Positions 35,468 through 43,461 are shown, numbered from the stretch's first letter. The stretch: 64,000 nt of DNA from Treponema putidum (GCF_000755145.1 NZ_CP009228.1:1175827-1239826); one strand, 5' to 3'. The notes: a model not told the origin generated them from the letters alone. Translations and numbers: made by a program.

Positions 35468-36103
35468 ATGGCTGATTATATCCGCGCTAGAAGCGGCGAA
35501 CACAAAGAAGAACGTTTTTCTCAAATCAAGCAGGCAACGGCAGAACTCTTTGAAAACGTACCTTATGCAGTAATTACGCTTACTATGATTGCAGAAAAAC
35601 TAGGCTGGTCCCGTGCGAACCTTTATAAATATGTTACCACAAAAGAAGAAATTATTCTGAAAATTGCTGCAGATAAAATGTCTGCCTATTACGGCTCACT
35701 TCTTTCAGCTTTTCCCGACGGTAATAATTTTTCTGTCGAAGTCATTGCAGAAATCTGGGCTGGAATTTTGAACGCAAATCAGGATTATATGAGGTATGTT
35801 TCATATTTGAATCCTGTGATAGAAACGAATGTTACGGTCGAGCGTCTGGCAGCTTTTAAAAAGCAATACTATGATTTTACAAAGGCTTTAAGTGAAAGGC
35901 TTTCAGAAATGCTTGACGTTACGCAGGAAGCCGCTTATAAAATCCAGCTCGATGTTTTGTTTTACGCTTCATCAAATGCCGTCTGCTGCTACAAAAATCC
36001 ACTCGTGCAGGAAGCGTTAAAACAAATCAATATTACTCCGCTTCCTATGGATTTTTATCAAGATATGAAAAAGTTTGTGAAAATGCGCATAGAATATAAA
36101 TGA
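35468..36103 (+). CDS. TetR/AcrR family regulator
   Basis: 211 residues. The N-terminal TetR helix-turn-helix is VITLTMIAEKLGWSRANLYKYVTTKEEIILKI near residues 35-66; the rest is the helical ligand-binding domain. Divergent from the flavodoxin/DUF4405 operon, whose promoter carries a perfect palindrome, so it most likely represses that operon and perhaps itself. The ligand is unknown; the redox target genes suggest a quinone or oxidant signal. Confidence 0.9.
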   Translation: MADYIRARSGEHKEERFSQIKQATAELFENVPYAVITLTMIAEKLGWSRANLYKYVTTKEEIILKIAADKMSAYYGSLLSAFPDGNNFSVEVIAEIWAGILNANQDYMRYVSYLNPVIETNVTVERLAAFKKQYYDFTKALSERLSEMLDVTQEAAYKIQLDVLFYASSNAVCCYKNPLVQEALKQINITPLPMDFYQDMKKFVKMRIEYK

Positions 36104-36135
36104 TATCCCTGAACAGTACCCGATAGAGTGTTTTA

Positions 36136-36279
36136 TCAAACACTTTTTTCTAATTTCCGGTTATTGAGTTCAGCTTTAATTAAGTCCGGAAATTTTTTGC
36201 TAATACCCTTATCTTGATTAATTGTCGTTAGTGGATATTCATTGTCCTTTAGATTCAATAACCATTCTTCCTTATCCAT
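36136..36279 (-). pseudogene. Chimeric 47-codon remnant with AlkD-like tail
   Basis: ATG 36279 has a GGAG site and reads MDKEEWLLNLKDNEYPLT, an unrecognised start. It then continues GISKKFPDLIKAELNN, which matches ISKKFPELIEAELNN at the end of the DNA alkylation repair gene at 38808-39425. DNA identity extends over about 55 bp (36150-36205 against 38875-38930). Two gene ends have been fused by recombination. Probably not functional. Confidence 0.5.
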
Positions 36280-36333
36280 ATTTATTCATTCTCCTTTCAA
36301 CTTCTAATTTACCAATCTCCACAAACCTAGGTT

Positions 36334-36768
36334 TTACAATATCTTAGTAAAACAAATAATTCGATTTACTTCCTTGAAATTCAGGGCTTTATGAAAGCGA
36401 AAACTAACTATATTATCGATTTCGCAATCACTAGCAAACTCTTTGCAGCCGTTACATTTTGCCCATACTTCACACTCAGCCAAAAGTTCTTTCGCATATC
36501 CCATATTGCGATAACTCTCTTTTATAAAAATTCCCTCTAAGTAACCAACTGGACTATATTTTGTTCCTTCCACATAGTCATATCGTAACCGGCACTGTGC
36601 AAAGCCGACAGGAATATCCTCCTCATATTTCAAAAAGAATTGGGCTTTCCCTCTCGAAATAGTTTCTGAAAATTCAGCAATCAACTCGGTGTGAGAATGG
36701 CCATCCCATAATAATGCAGCTAAATTGGCCAATATTTCTAAATCCTGTTTTCCCGCTTTTCGTATCAT
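36334..36768 (-). CDS. GNAT acetyltransferase, aminoglycoside 6'-acetyltransferase-like
   Basis: 144 residues with AAC(6')-like features: LAALLWDGHSHTELIAEF near the start, GYLEGIFIKESYRNMGYAKELLAECE carrying the acetyl-CoA loop near residues 81-106, and FASDCEIDNIVSFRFHKALNFKEVNRIICF at the end. This pattern is that of AAC(6')-I type enzymes, but drug substrate cannot be proven from sequence. GGAGATAGAATATG gives the start. It sits among gene fragments, consistent with lateral acquisition. Confidence 0.82.
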   Translation of the reverse strand: MIRKAGKQDLEILANLAALLWDGHSHTELIAEFSETISRGKAQFFLKYEEDIPVGFAQCRLRYDYVEGTKYSPVGYLEGIFIKESYRNMGYAKELLAECEVWAKCNGCKEFASDCEIDNIVSFRFHKALNFKEVNRIICFTKIL

Positions 36769-36840
36769 ATTCTATCTCCAGATTCTAATTTGTCAGTTTC
36801 TTGTCCACCCCATTATATCATATTTCCCATATTTTGTAAT

Positions 36841-37083
36841 TTAATCAATTTGAATATTCATTCTTGTAACCTCTGTATTTTTTCTTAATTTTGCTTTTTC
36901 TCTTGTGACAAGATACTTCTGAATATCAAAGAAATTTCTCTTGTCATAGTCCTCCAATAGTTTGTAATTCTTATGTTTTGTGATGTCGAATTTATCCGAT
37001 ATAAAAGGGCGAACACCTCGAAGCTGAAAGATACATTTTCCTCCATCCATAACTGTAATCGCATCTTGACTCATCAGTTCTTT
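36841..37083 (-). pseudogene. C-terminal fragment of a VirD4/TraG coupling protein
   Basis: The frame contains SQDAITVMDGGKCIFQLRG, then VRPFISDKFDITKHKNYKLL and DIQKYLVTREKAKLRKNTEV, which is the end of a conjugative TraG/VirD4 coupling ATPase as found on Firmicutes integrative elements. The Walker motifs are missing. Upstream of about 37083 the reading frame merely shadows the permease fragment on the other strand. A relic of a mobile element. Confidence 0.75.
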
Positions 37084-37390
37084 ACCGGGCTTGGCAATGT
37101 TCGGCAGCCTTTTGAATGAGAAAGCGGTCGGCGGTGTTTGCGGTGCATTATTAACCAATATTGCAGGTTGGCTGTCCGGCGTTTTTATTCCGATTGATTT
37201 GATAGGCGGCGCTTTCAAAACAATAAGACTGTTGCCGTTCTATCATAGTACTGAAGCAATACGGATAAGTTTAAGCGGTAATTTCAGTCATATGCTTCCT
37301 CATTTGATTGTCGTAATAGGATATACAGCCATTATTTTCACGCTTGCTATTATCTCTTTTAATCGTAAAATGAATGGTGAAAAAGCTTAA
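37081..37390 (+). pseudogene. C-terminal fragment of an ABC-2 type permease
   Basis: The frame reads LAMFGSLLNEKAVGGVCGALL, then AGWLSGVFIPIDLIGGAFKT, LLPFYHSTEAIRIS and a last membrane helix, the conserved C-terminus of ABC-2 drug/antibiotic permeases. The first 60-70 percent of the gene is missing. It joins head to head with the TraG fragment at about 37080, marking a deletion or recombination point. A terminator-like hairpin follows at 37443. Confidence 0.75.
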
Positions 37391-37442
37391 AAATAAATCA
37401 TCCCGTGCGGAGTGTGAGATAGTCTTTCGCACGAATAAAAAA

Positions 37443-37473
37443 CAGTAAACCGATTTTGATTTACTGCTTTTTT
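37443..37473. terminator. Terminator-like hairpin
   Basis: CAGTAAA (37443-37449) pairs with TTTACTG (37460-37466), followed by C and six T. It could end transcription from the ABC-2 fragment side. An A-run on the other side makes it possibly bidirectional. Confidence 0.55.
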
Positions 37474-37536
37474 AATAGCCATGTTGCAGCATTTTTATTT
37501 AATTGTTTTAGTTAGACAAACTGGGATCTATCGTTA

Positions 37537-37884
37537 TTATACTCCAGCAAACTTTTCCCATCTTAATAAATATCTATAGTAAAGCCCCATTCTAAATTCA
37601 CATCCTGGTAATTCTTCTGATATAACTTTTCTTACATCACCGAGATAAGGAAAATTATAACTAACAGGTATATTTTTATCTTCACAGGAACGTATTCTTT
37701 TTATCTTAGACATTATCATACAAGGTATAACTCTCATTCCCTCAATCAAATAGTCTATTAAATTTGAAGGCTTTGCAAGACCAACAATAATTAAAACACC
37801 ATTTTTTGAAAGCATTGATTTTGCTTTCTTTATCCAGTTATAATAAACTGTATTGTGATTCCAGTATTCAATCTCTTTCAACAT
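37537..37884 (-). CDS. C-terminal part of a SAM methyltransferase, truncated
   Basis: 115 residues matching the last half of a small class I methyltransferase: LKEIEYWNHNTVYYNWIKKA, LSKNGVLIIVGLAKPSNLIDYL, IPVSYNFPYLGDVRKVI and the end YYRYLLRWEKF. The SAM-binding motif I and surrounding ~90 residues are absent, so the product is probably inactive. A GGAG site and ATG exist at the truncated start, so it may still be translated. Confidence 0.7.
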   Translation of the reverse strand: MLKEIEYWNHNTVYYNWIKKAKSMLSKNGVLIIVGLAKPSNLIDYLIEGMRVIPCMIMSKIKRIRSCEDKNIPVSYNFPYLGDVRKVISEELPGCEFRMGLYYRYLLRWEKFAGV

Positions 37885-38017
37885 TTTCTCTCCACACCTT
37901 CTAATTCTGCCTGCTGGATTTCTATTTCTGATTTTATTTCTTGTAGATTTACTTTATTAGCTATTACATTTTATTTAATTGTTTAATTAAGTTAGACAAA
38001 CTGAAATTTGTCGCTCT

Positions 38018-38782
38018 TTAAAGAACTGACACATCAGTTGCTTTTTTATTTTGCTCTCTAATCGAAAGAACAGTTGCCATTACTATAATAAGTATTTTAC
38101 AAGCATAAGATATATTTTGATTACCACCTACTGCTAATTGTGAGAAAACATTTATTAACGAATGTGTCATCACACATATCCACAAACTGTTTGTCTTTAT
38201 AAATAATGCGGATAAAATAAAGCAATTAGTCAACAATCCAAGCAAAAATCCAAACGCCCGTACTTGTGGCAATGTTCCTTCAATGTAGAAATAAGAAAAA
38301 TGCCATATTCCCCATAGAACAAAAGTAATTAAAGTTGAACTAATATAACTATGGCGTTCCATCATAATTGGTTGAAAAACATATCTCCACCCTACTTCTT
38401 CAATCCCACCAAAAAGGATTGCTTTAAGAAATAAGATAATAGGAATATACCACACATTCAACGCTAATTTTCCATCAAATGCAACATAGCAAAAATCAAA
38501 AAACAAGAACACAATAACGAATAAATAACTGCCGGTGTTTTGCTTTATAGCGAAAAAATCTTTTAATATTTTCTTCGTACTGTACTTTTTGTATCTAACT
38601 GCAATAATAGTTCCCCATAGAGCAGATGAAACTCCACCTATTCCAATAGCAACCATTCCCATTGGCATCGTATAATCTACAACCATACCCAAATTACGCA
38701 CTATAAAAACTATAATAAATATCATCCATATTTGCCCTAAGGTTCCTAATAAATAAAGGAAAATTGCTTTTTTTCGACTCAT
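38018..38782 (-). CDS. CPBP family intramembrane metalloprotease
   Basis: 254 residues from ATG 38782 (MSRKKAIF), which has AGGAG 8 nt upstream. Several membrane helices. CPBP motifs: GGIEEVGWRYVFQP (EExxxR) near residue 125, FVLWGIWHFSYFY (WxxxH) near 155, and a last His in CVMTHSLINV. Substrate unknown. Its end is followed by GTTAGACAAACTG on the plus strand, repeated after the 37537 gene. Confidence 0.9.
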   Translation of the reverse strand: MSRKKAIFLYLLGTLGQIWMIFIIVFIVRNLGMVVDYTMPMGMVAIGIGGVSSALWGTIIAVRYKKYSTKKILKDFFAIKQNTGSYLFVIVFLFFDFCYVAFDGKLALNVWYIPIILFLKAILFGGIEEVGWRYVFQPIMMERHSYISSTLITFVLWGIWHFSYFYIEGTLPQVRAFGFLLGLLTNCFILSALFIKTNSLWICVMTHSLINVFSQLAVGGNQNISYACKILIIVMATVLSIREQNKKATDVSVL

Positions 38783-38807
38783 AAATTTTCTCCTAAATTC
38801 AAATTTG

Positions 38808-39425
38808 TCAGCCAATAAATTTCCCCGCCAACTTATACACTTGATTTATTTCTTTGCTTTCTAAGTTCCAATTATTGAGTTCAGCTTCAATTAATTCTGG
38901 AAATTTTTTGCTAATATCCCTTAAAGCGTTTCCTACTGATTTCCTAACATAGTCACTCGTATCTTCTTTTAATGAGGCAATTCGTCTAATAGCTTCATTC
39001 GGATTATCTTTGAAATATGGTCTACTTGTCCATATTCTTAATCCTTCTGTAACTGCTCTCCTTGTATTAGCATTATTATTGCTTAACCATTCATCAATGA
39101 TTGGAAGTGCTTTTTCATAGCCCGTTTTCTTGCAAAATTCATCAAATGCCTTTGCCAATATTTCCTGAACTCTCCAATTATCATCTTTAGAAACTTCATC
39201 TCTCATAAATTCTAAAATTTCATCTTGTTCCGATAAGTATCCAAAAAGAAATACTGCATACATTCTTACTTGATAGGTATCAGATTTATAGGCCAAAAAT
39301 GCCAATTTCTTGATATATTCATTATCATTAGATTTATAATCGGTTAAGGCTCTTTTTTCTTCTTCTTTGAATCCGTTTTCTACCAAAGAAAATTCCTTTT
39401 TTAAACTCGCAATGTAATCTTTCAA
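38808..39425 (-). CDS. DNA alkylation repair protein (AlkD-like HEAT repeats)
   Basis: 205 residues of short helix pairs in HEAT-repeat style, such as EYIKKLAFLAYKSDTYQVRMYAVFLFG and SDYVRKSVGNALRDISKKFPEL, as in AlkC/AlkD-type alkylpurine glycosylases. The catalytic Asp/Trp arrangement of AlkD cannot be assigned with certainty; several small HEAT proteins in this group have no proven glycosylase activity. It lies 26 nt upstream of the CPBP start. Its 3' end is duplicated at 36150-36205. Confidence 0.82.
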   Translation of the reverse strand: MKDYIASLKKEFSLVENGFKEEEKRALTDYKSNDNEYIKKLAFLAYKSDTYQVRMYAVFLFGYLSEQDEILEFMRDEVSKDDNWRVQEILAKAFDEFCKKTGYEKALPIIDEWLSNNNANTRRAVTEGLRIWTSRPYFKDNPNEAIRRIASLKEDTSDYVRKSVGNALRDISKKFPELIEAELNNWNLESKEINQVYKLAGKFIG

Positions 39426-39605
39426 ATGAACTCACCCCCGTTATCTTCAAATTTTTCTCTCTACATATTTGCCGATATTATACCATTTTTAAACCGATTT
39501 TTCTACCGGCAAATTTGCTGCTTACTTTCAAGTCTTTCATAGAAACTATCATACCGTAATACCGGAGATTATTTATCATTATAATGATTTTTACACTGAA
39601 TAATT

Positions 39606-39644
39606 TTAATCCGCCCACGCATCATCTGAAAAATCTTTATGCAC
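39606..39644 (-). pseudogene. N-terminal remnant of a YoeB/RelE-like toxin
   Basis: Four nt after the antitoxin stop a GTG opens a 12-codon frame reading HKDFSDDAWADY-like start (HKDFSDDAWAD then TAA). This resembles the first residues of YoeB/RelE-type toxins. The rest of the 39426-39605 spacer shows no toxin sequence, so the toxin has been deleted. Confidence 0.5.
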
Positions 39645-39647
39645 TTG

Positions 39648-39905
39648 TTACGCCTCGACAAGTTCATGAATTGAATGCTGCCCATTTTTCATTTGAGCTT
39701 TAGAATGTTCCAAAGCTTTTATATTGTTTTCCGAATAAAAAGAATCATCTTGAACAATTTCAAATGGAATTTTACGTTGGATTAATATTTGCTTTAAAAA
39801 GATACGTATTGCAGTTGTCGTATCCATTCCGATTGATTCAAAAAAAGCATCTGCATCTTTTTTTAGCGTTTTATCTATCCGTGTTTGTAAAACAGCTGTT
39901 TTCAT
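39648..39905 (-). CDS. RelB/DinJ family antitoxin
   Basis: 85 residues. The ribbon-helix-helix start VLQTRIDKTLKKDADAFFESIGMDTTTAIRIFLKQ near residues 4-38 is typical of DinJ/RelB. The tail ENNIKALEHSKAQMKNGQHS is the toxin-binding segment. The matching toxin is reduced to a few codons downstream, so this is an orphan antitoxin. An attC-like half-site lies upstream at 39979. Confidence 0.88.
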   Translation of the reverse strand: MKTAVLQTRIDKTLKKDADAFFESIGMDTTTAIRIFLKQILIQRKIPFEIVQDDSFYSENNIKALEHSKAQMKNGQHSIHELVEA

Positions 39906-39978
39906 ATTTAATTAAAAAGTTATTTGTCTTTAATCGAAACCCATATTTCTAGAGGTGTTTCGACATCATACTTTATTC

Positions 39979-40023
39979 ATTTGCGGCTTGTTCGCAATTT
40001 CAGCATTGAAGCGGGTGTTAATT
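39979..40023 (-). other. Degenerate attC site g
   Basis: Contains the TTGCGG / CGCAA central stem and the right arm TTGAAGCGGGTGTTA seen in attC d and f, ending in GTTAATT. The left arm is not recognisable. It lies 27 nt beyond the end of the ECF ATPase gene. Confidence 0.55.
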
Positions 40024-40050
40024 GCACATATTAAATTTACCAACATAATA

Positions 40051-41532
40051 TCAAGACATCAGTTTTTCAAGTTCATTCTTTTCGGCACCGCACAGTTCTT
40101 TGACAATCTTCCCGCAGGATAAAATCAGTACGCGAGAGCAGATTGTTTTGATAAACTCAATATCATGGGTGATAACGATGACTATTTTTTTATCGTCCGC
40201 GAGCTGCTTGATTATGTGTCCTGCCTCCTGCATACTTTTAAGATCAAGGCCGCTGGTCGGCTCATCAAAGATAAGAATATCCTTTCCGCACAGCACACTG
40301 ACTGCTACCGCAAGCCGCTGTTTTTGCCCGCCGGACAGAGAAAGCGGATGCCTCTCTTTTAGCCGGTCAAGCGAGAGTTCCGCTAATACTTCATCGATAG
40401 CGGCATCCGGTAAATCTTTGATACCTAACCGGCATTCTGCATATACGCTGTCAGTAAAAAGCTGATGACCGACATCCTGCATCACCATGTAGGAACGCTC
40501 TCTCCGCATTTTTCTCGATAGGGCTTTGCCGTCAAACGATATGCTTCCAGTCTCTTCCTGTGTAAGCCCGCATAGCGTACGTGCAAGTGTTGTTTTACCT
40601 GCTCCGTTTTCTCCCGCTATTGCAATAATTTCTCCGCCTGCTGCTGTAAATGAAATATTTTGAAGGACGGATGTATGCCCTAATTTGACGGTAATATCTT
40701 TTACTTCAAACGTATGTACGCCAGAAGATACGCGTACATCGGAAGATGCACTTATATCGGGAGTTGCGTTTACAGTCTCTGCTTTAACATCAGCAAGATT
40801 TCTACAGCGCAATTCCATATGTTTTATTTGCGCTTCAGGCAGATTTACAAACGTTTGAATATCCATATCCTGTGCAATCTTTCCGTTTTCCATAAAAATA
40901 ACACGATCAGCTATATCCATCACATACCATATTCGATGTTCGGCAATAACGATTGTCTTTCCTTGCTGTTTGATTTTGCTAATAAGAACACGCAGTTCTT
41001 TGATAGAACGGTAATCCATATTAGACGAAGGCTCATCCAACACAAATATTTCAGGCTCTGCTGCATACACAGAAGCAAACGCAATCTTTTGTTTTTCTCC
41101 TCCGGAAAGTTCGAAGATACTGCGTTCGCGCAAGTTTTGTATCTGTAAATCTTGGGTAACTTTTTCAAGGCGGCTAAGTAATTGCTCCGGAGGAAGTCCG
41201 CGGTTTTCCAAACCGAATACGATTTCGCTATCCGTATCGGTATTAAAAAACTGTGTTCTTGGATTTTGAAATACCGTACCGACACTATCGGAAAGCTGCG
41301 CAATATCCGCTTCCGCACTGTTCATACCGTTTATAATTGCTTCTCCGGAAAATTCGCCTTCAAAAAAATGGGGAATTAAACCGTTAATTAAACGTGTTAC
41401 TGTTGTTTTACCGCAGCCCGATCCGCCGCAGAGCAGCACGCATTGTCCTTTTGGGATATGCAATGATATGTCACTCAAATTATTCTCTTTTGTTCCGTTA
41501 TAAGAAAAAGAAATATTTCGTAAAGTAATCAA
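40051..41532 (-). CDS. ECF transporter ATPase, two ABC domains in one chain (operon 2)
   Basis: 493 residues. Domain 1 has Walker A GGSGCGKTT, signature SGGEKQKIAFA, Walker B IFVLDEPSSNMD. Domain 2 has GENGAGKTT, SGGQKQRLAVA and ILIFDEPTSGLDL. The linker between them (about residues 235-275) is Ala/Ser/Val-rich. A 4-nt ATGA overlap couples it to EcfT. It is a paralogue of 18505-19926 with the same domain order and forms the motor of the second ECF importer. Confidence 0.92.
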   Translation of the reverse strand: MITLRNISFSYNGTKENNLSDISLHIPKGQCVLLCGGSGCGKTTVTRLINGLIPHFFEGEFSGEAIINGMNSAEADIAQLSDSVGTVFQNPRTQFFNTDTDSEIVFGLENRGLPPEQLLSRLEKVTQDLQIQNLRERSIFELSGGEKQKIAFASVYAAEPEIFVLDEPSSNMDYRSIKELRVLISKIKQQGKTIVIAEHRIWYVMDIADRVIFMENGKIAQDMDIQTFVNLPEAQIKHMELRCRNLADVKAETVNATPDISASSDVRVSSGVHTFEVKDITVKLGHTSVLQNISFTAAGGEIIAIAGENGAGKTTLARTLCGLTQEETGSISFDGKALSRKMRRERSYMVMQDVGHQLFTDSVYAECRLGIKDLPDAAIDEVLAELSLDRLKERHPLSLSGGQKQRLAVAVSVLCGKDILIFDEPTSGLDLKSMQEAGHIIKQLADDKKIVIVITHDIEFIKTICSRVLILSCGKIVKELCGAEKNELEKLMS

Positions 41533-42233
41533 GGAAGAACCGCTCCTTTTACAGTATTAAAAATGATAAGCACAACAATGCCTGCATAAAGAATGAGCAG
41601 CAGTGCATCTCTCATCCGGAACCGTATGTTTTCAAGACAGCTCCGCCGCTCAAGGTGATCGATTCCCCGTGTAATAGCAGCCTGTGTTATCTCGTCGGAT
41701 ATTTTTGACGCTGACACAAGCATCGGCACATACACATATTCCATTGTCCGTACCGGATGGAAAAGCAATCCAGCAGGAGAAACCGATATACCCCGCAAAG
41801 ACATTGCATCCTTGATAAAACCCCATTCTTCCGTCATTGTTGGAAAATAGCGCAAGGTGATCGATAATGCAATCGTAAAACCTTTCGGTAAGTGCAATCG
41901 GCTGATTGCCGCCAAAAAAGTGCTTACCTTAGTTGTTCTGATGAGAAGAGAGCCGAGCATAAAACATGGAATGAGCTTTCGGATGTATACGGCAAACATA
42001 TAGAGAATGCCGCCTACAGTTACCGGAAGGTGCGGCACTAGCAGCATCGGCAGTGCCAGCAAAATGACGAATGCAGCTCCGCTTTTAAATGCACGCCGAC
42101 AATGTCTTGCTTGTAAGAGCAGCAAAAAGGGGAGGAATGTAAAAGCGCATTCTATCAGCGTACTCTCATTCAAAAAAACTGATACGCTCGTAATCGCAAG
42201 GATGAGTAATTTTGTGCGCGGATCAAAAAGCAT
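41529..42233 (-). CDS. ECF transporter transmembrane component EcfT (operon 2)
   Basis: 234 residues with about five membrane helices and a cytoplasmic coupling helix containing DEITQAAITRGIDHLE near residue 185, the Arg motif that contacts the ATPases. It begins directly at the S-component stop and overlaps the ATPase gene by 4 nt. A paralogue of 19926-20624. Confidence 0.9.
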   Translation of the reverse strand: MLFDPRTKLLILAITSVSVFLNESTLIECAFTFLPFLLLLQARHCRRAFKSGAAFVILLALPMLLVPHLPVTVGGILYMFAVYIRKLIPCFMLGSLLIRTTKVSTFLAAISRLHLPKGFTIALSITLRYFPTMTEEWGFIKDAMSLRGISVSPAGLLFHPVRTMEYVYVPMLVSASKISDEITQAAITRGIDHLERRSCLENIRFRMRDALLLILYAGIVVLIIFNTVKGAVLP

Positions 42234-42836
42234 TTACACAATTCCCGCTTTTTCAAAATGTTTTTTCAGCAATTTTTTTCCGATCATTCCGCCGATAAGT
42301 GCACACACAACCGTTCCCGCTATCATTGCCGGAAGCACCCATCGGTTAGCGCCGATTGCATTAATAACTTCGGCAAAAGATGAAAAGTCTCCTTTTTTGC
42401 GCATAAACGCATCAAACTGAGCAGGCATCACGGCCATTGGAATATACGCTCCCATCGGTGCAAGCGCAAAAATACAATATGCCGTAAGGTTTTTCTTAAA
42501 AGATTTAAACTCGCCGAAAGATGCAATACCGTCTGCAATAAAACCGAAAAGAATGAAAAAGGCTGACATCATCCAAAACATTCCGGTAATAAAGAGCAAC
42601 AATCCTGCTAAAATCCCCAAAATCGAAATTGCACCCCGTTTTGGAATTTTTGCGGTATATAGCATAAAAATACTGCCCGCAAACAATGCGACAATCATCG
42701 GCATAAACGGAAACGTAACCGGTGTCATCTGTGCAACACCGCCGATGATAAAAGCCGCTGCAAAATAAACAAGCGAAAAAACGCCGATAGAAATAAAATC
42801 TTTGGTCTGTAATGTGTTAATTTTTTTATTTTTCAT
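42234..42836 (-). CDS. MptD/Trep_Strep family ECF substrate-binding component (operon 2)
   Basis: 200 residues with about five to six membrane helices (for example VYFAAAFIIGGVAQM and GILAGLLLFITGMFWMMSAFF). The C-terminal KKLLKKHFEKAGIV is shared with 20680-21282. Ligand unknown for this Trep_Strep group. It lies 7 nt after the TetR gene, in the same transcript. Confidence 0.88.
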   Translation of the reverse strand: MKNKKINTLQTKDFISIGVFSLVYFAAAFIIGGVAQMTPVTFPFMPMIVALFAGSIFMLYTAKIPKRGAISILGILAGLLLFITGMFWMMSAFFILFGFIADGIASFGEFKSFKKNLTAYCIFALAPMGAYIPMAVMPAQFDAFMRKKGDFSSFAEVINAIGANRWVLPAMIAGTVVCALIGGMIGKKLLKKHFEKAGIV

Positions 42837-42843
42837 ATTCTCC

Positions 42844-43461
42844 TCATACCAGCTTTAAAAGCCCCTCCCATCCTGAATTAAAGAAAACGGCGAGTTCTTC
42901 TACATATCCCATCGCCTGTTCTCTTGTCATGTCATGTACGACAGTTTCAAATACTGCGGTAAAATACGCACTCGTAATCATGTGATGAAGTTCATGACTG
43001 ATGCTTCCTTTGATTTTTCCCTTTTCCCGCAGCAGCCGGTAATATGTTTCGGTACGCTCCACATCCAGTTCCACCAGATCATGGATATAATTTGCGTATT
43101 TTGTGCCTTCCGCGCCGCAAAGTACCAGCTTGAATTCGTCAAAACGGTCATACACGTAATTTACAAAGTGCCGTAAATACTCTGTCGACAAGTTTCTGCT
43201 TTCCGCCGTCCTGTCTTGAGGAATCAATTCGAAATGTGCCTCTTGAGCCGCCTTAAATTGCTCGACCAGCCCGTCTGCCGCTTCGGAAACAAGGGCTTCA
43301 AACAAAGCCGCTTTATCCGAATAATACCGAAAAATGGCCCCGGTAGTTAATCCCGCTTTTTTTGCAATCGTTCGGACAGAGGCAACGCTGTAGCCTTTTT
43401 CCAAAAACTCACGCTTAGCCGTACCCAAAATAAGTTGTTTGGTATCTTCACTTTTGCTCAT
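42844..43461 (-). CDS. TetR/AcrR family regulator of the ECF/ABC regulon
   Basis: 205 residues. The helix-turn-helix is YSVASVRTIAKKAGLTTGAIFRYYSDKAALFEALV near residues 20-54; the remainder is a helical ligand pocket. First gene of ECF operon 2, reading from the promoter at 43479-43534, whose palindrome also occurs before ECF operon 1 and the ABC pair. It most likely represses all three and itself. The effector is unknown. Confidence 0.92.
   Translation of the reverse strand: MSKSEDTKQLILGTAKREFLEKGYSVASVRTIAKKAGLTTGAIFRYYSDKAALFEALVSEAADGLVEQFKAAQEAHFELIPQDRTAESRNLSTEYLRHFVNYVYDRFDEFKLVLCGAEGTKYANYIHDLVELDVERTETYYRLLREKGKIKGSISHELHHMITSAYFTAVFETVVHDMTREQAMGYVEELAVFFNSGWEGLLKLV

Noticed and set aside
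36841-37218. 125-codon frame as one intact gene
   Set aside because: Only the part to about 37083 resembles TraG; the rest is antisense to the ABC-2 permease fragment.
40714-41148. 144-codon plus-strand frame inside the ECF ATPase
   Set aside because: Antisense shadow; Tyr/Arg/His-rich composition without motifs.
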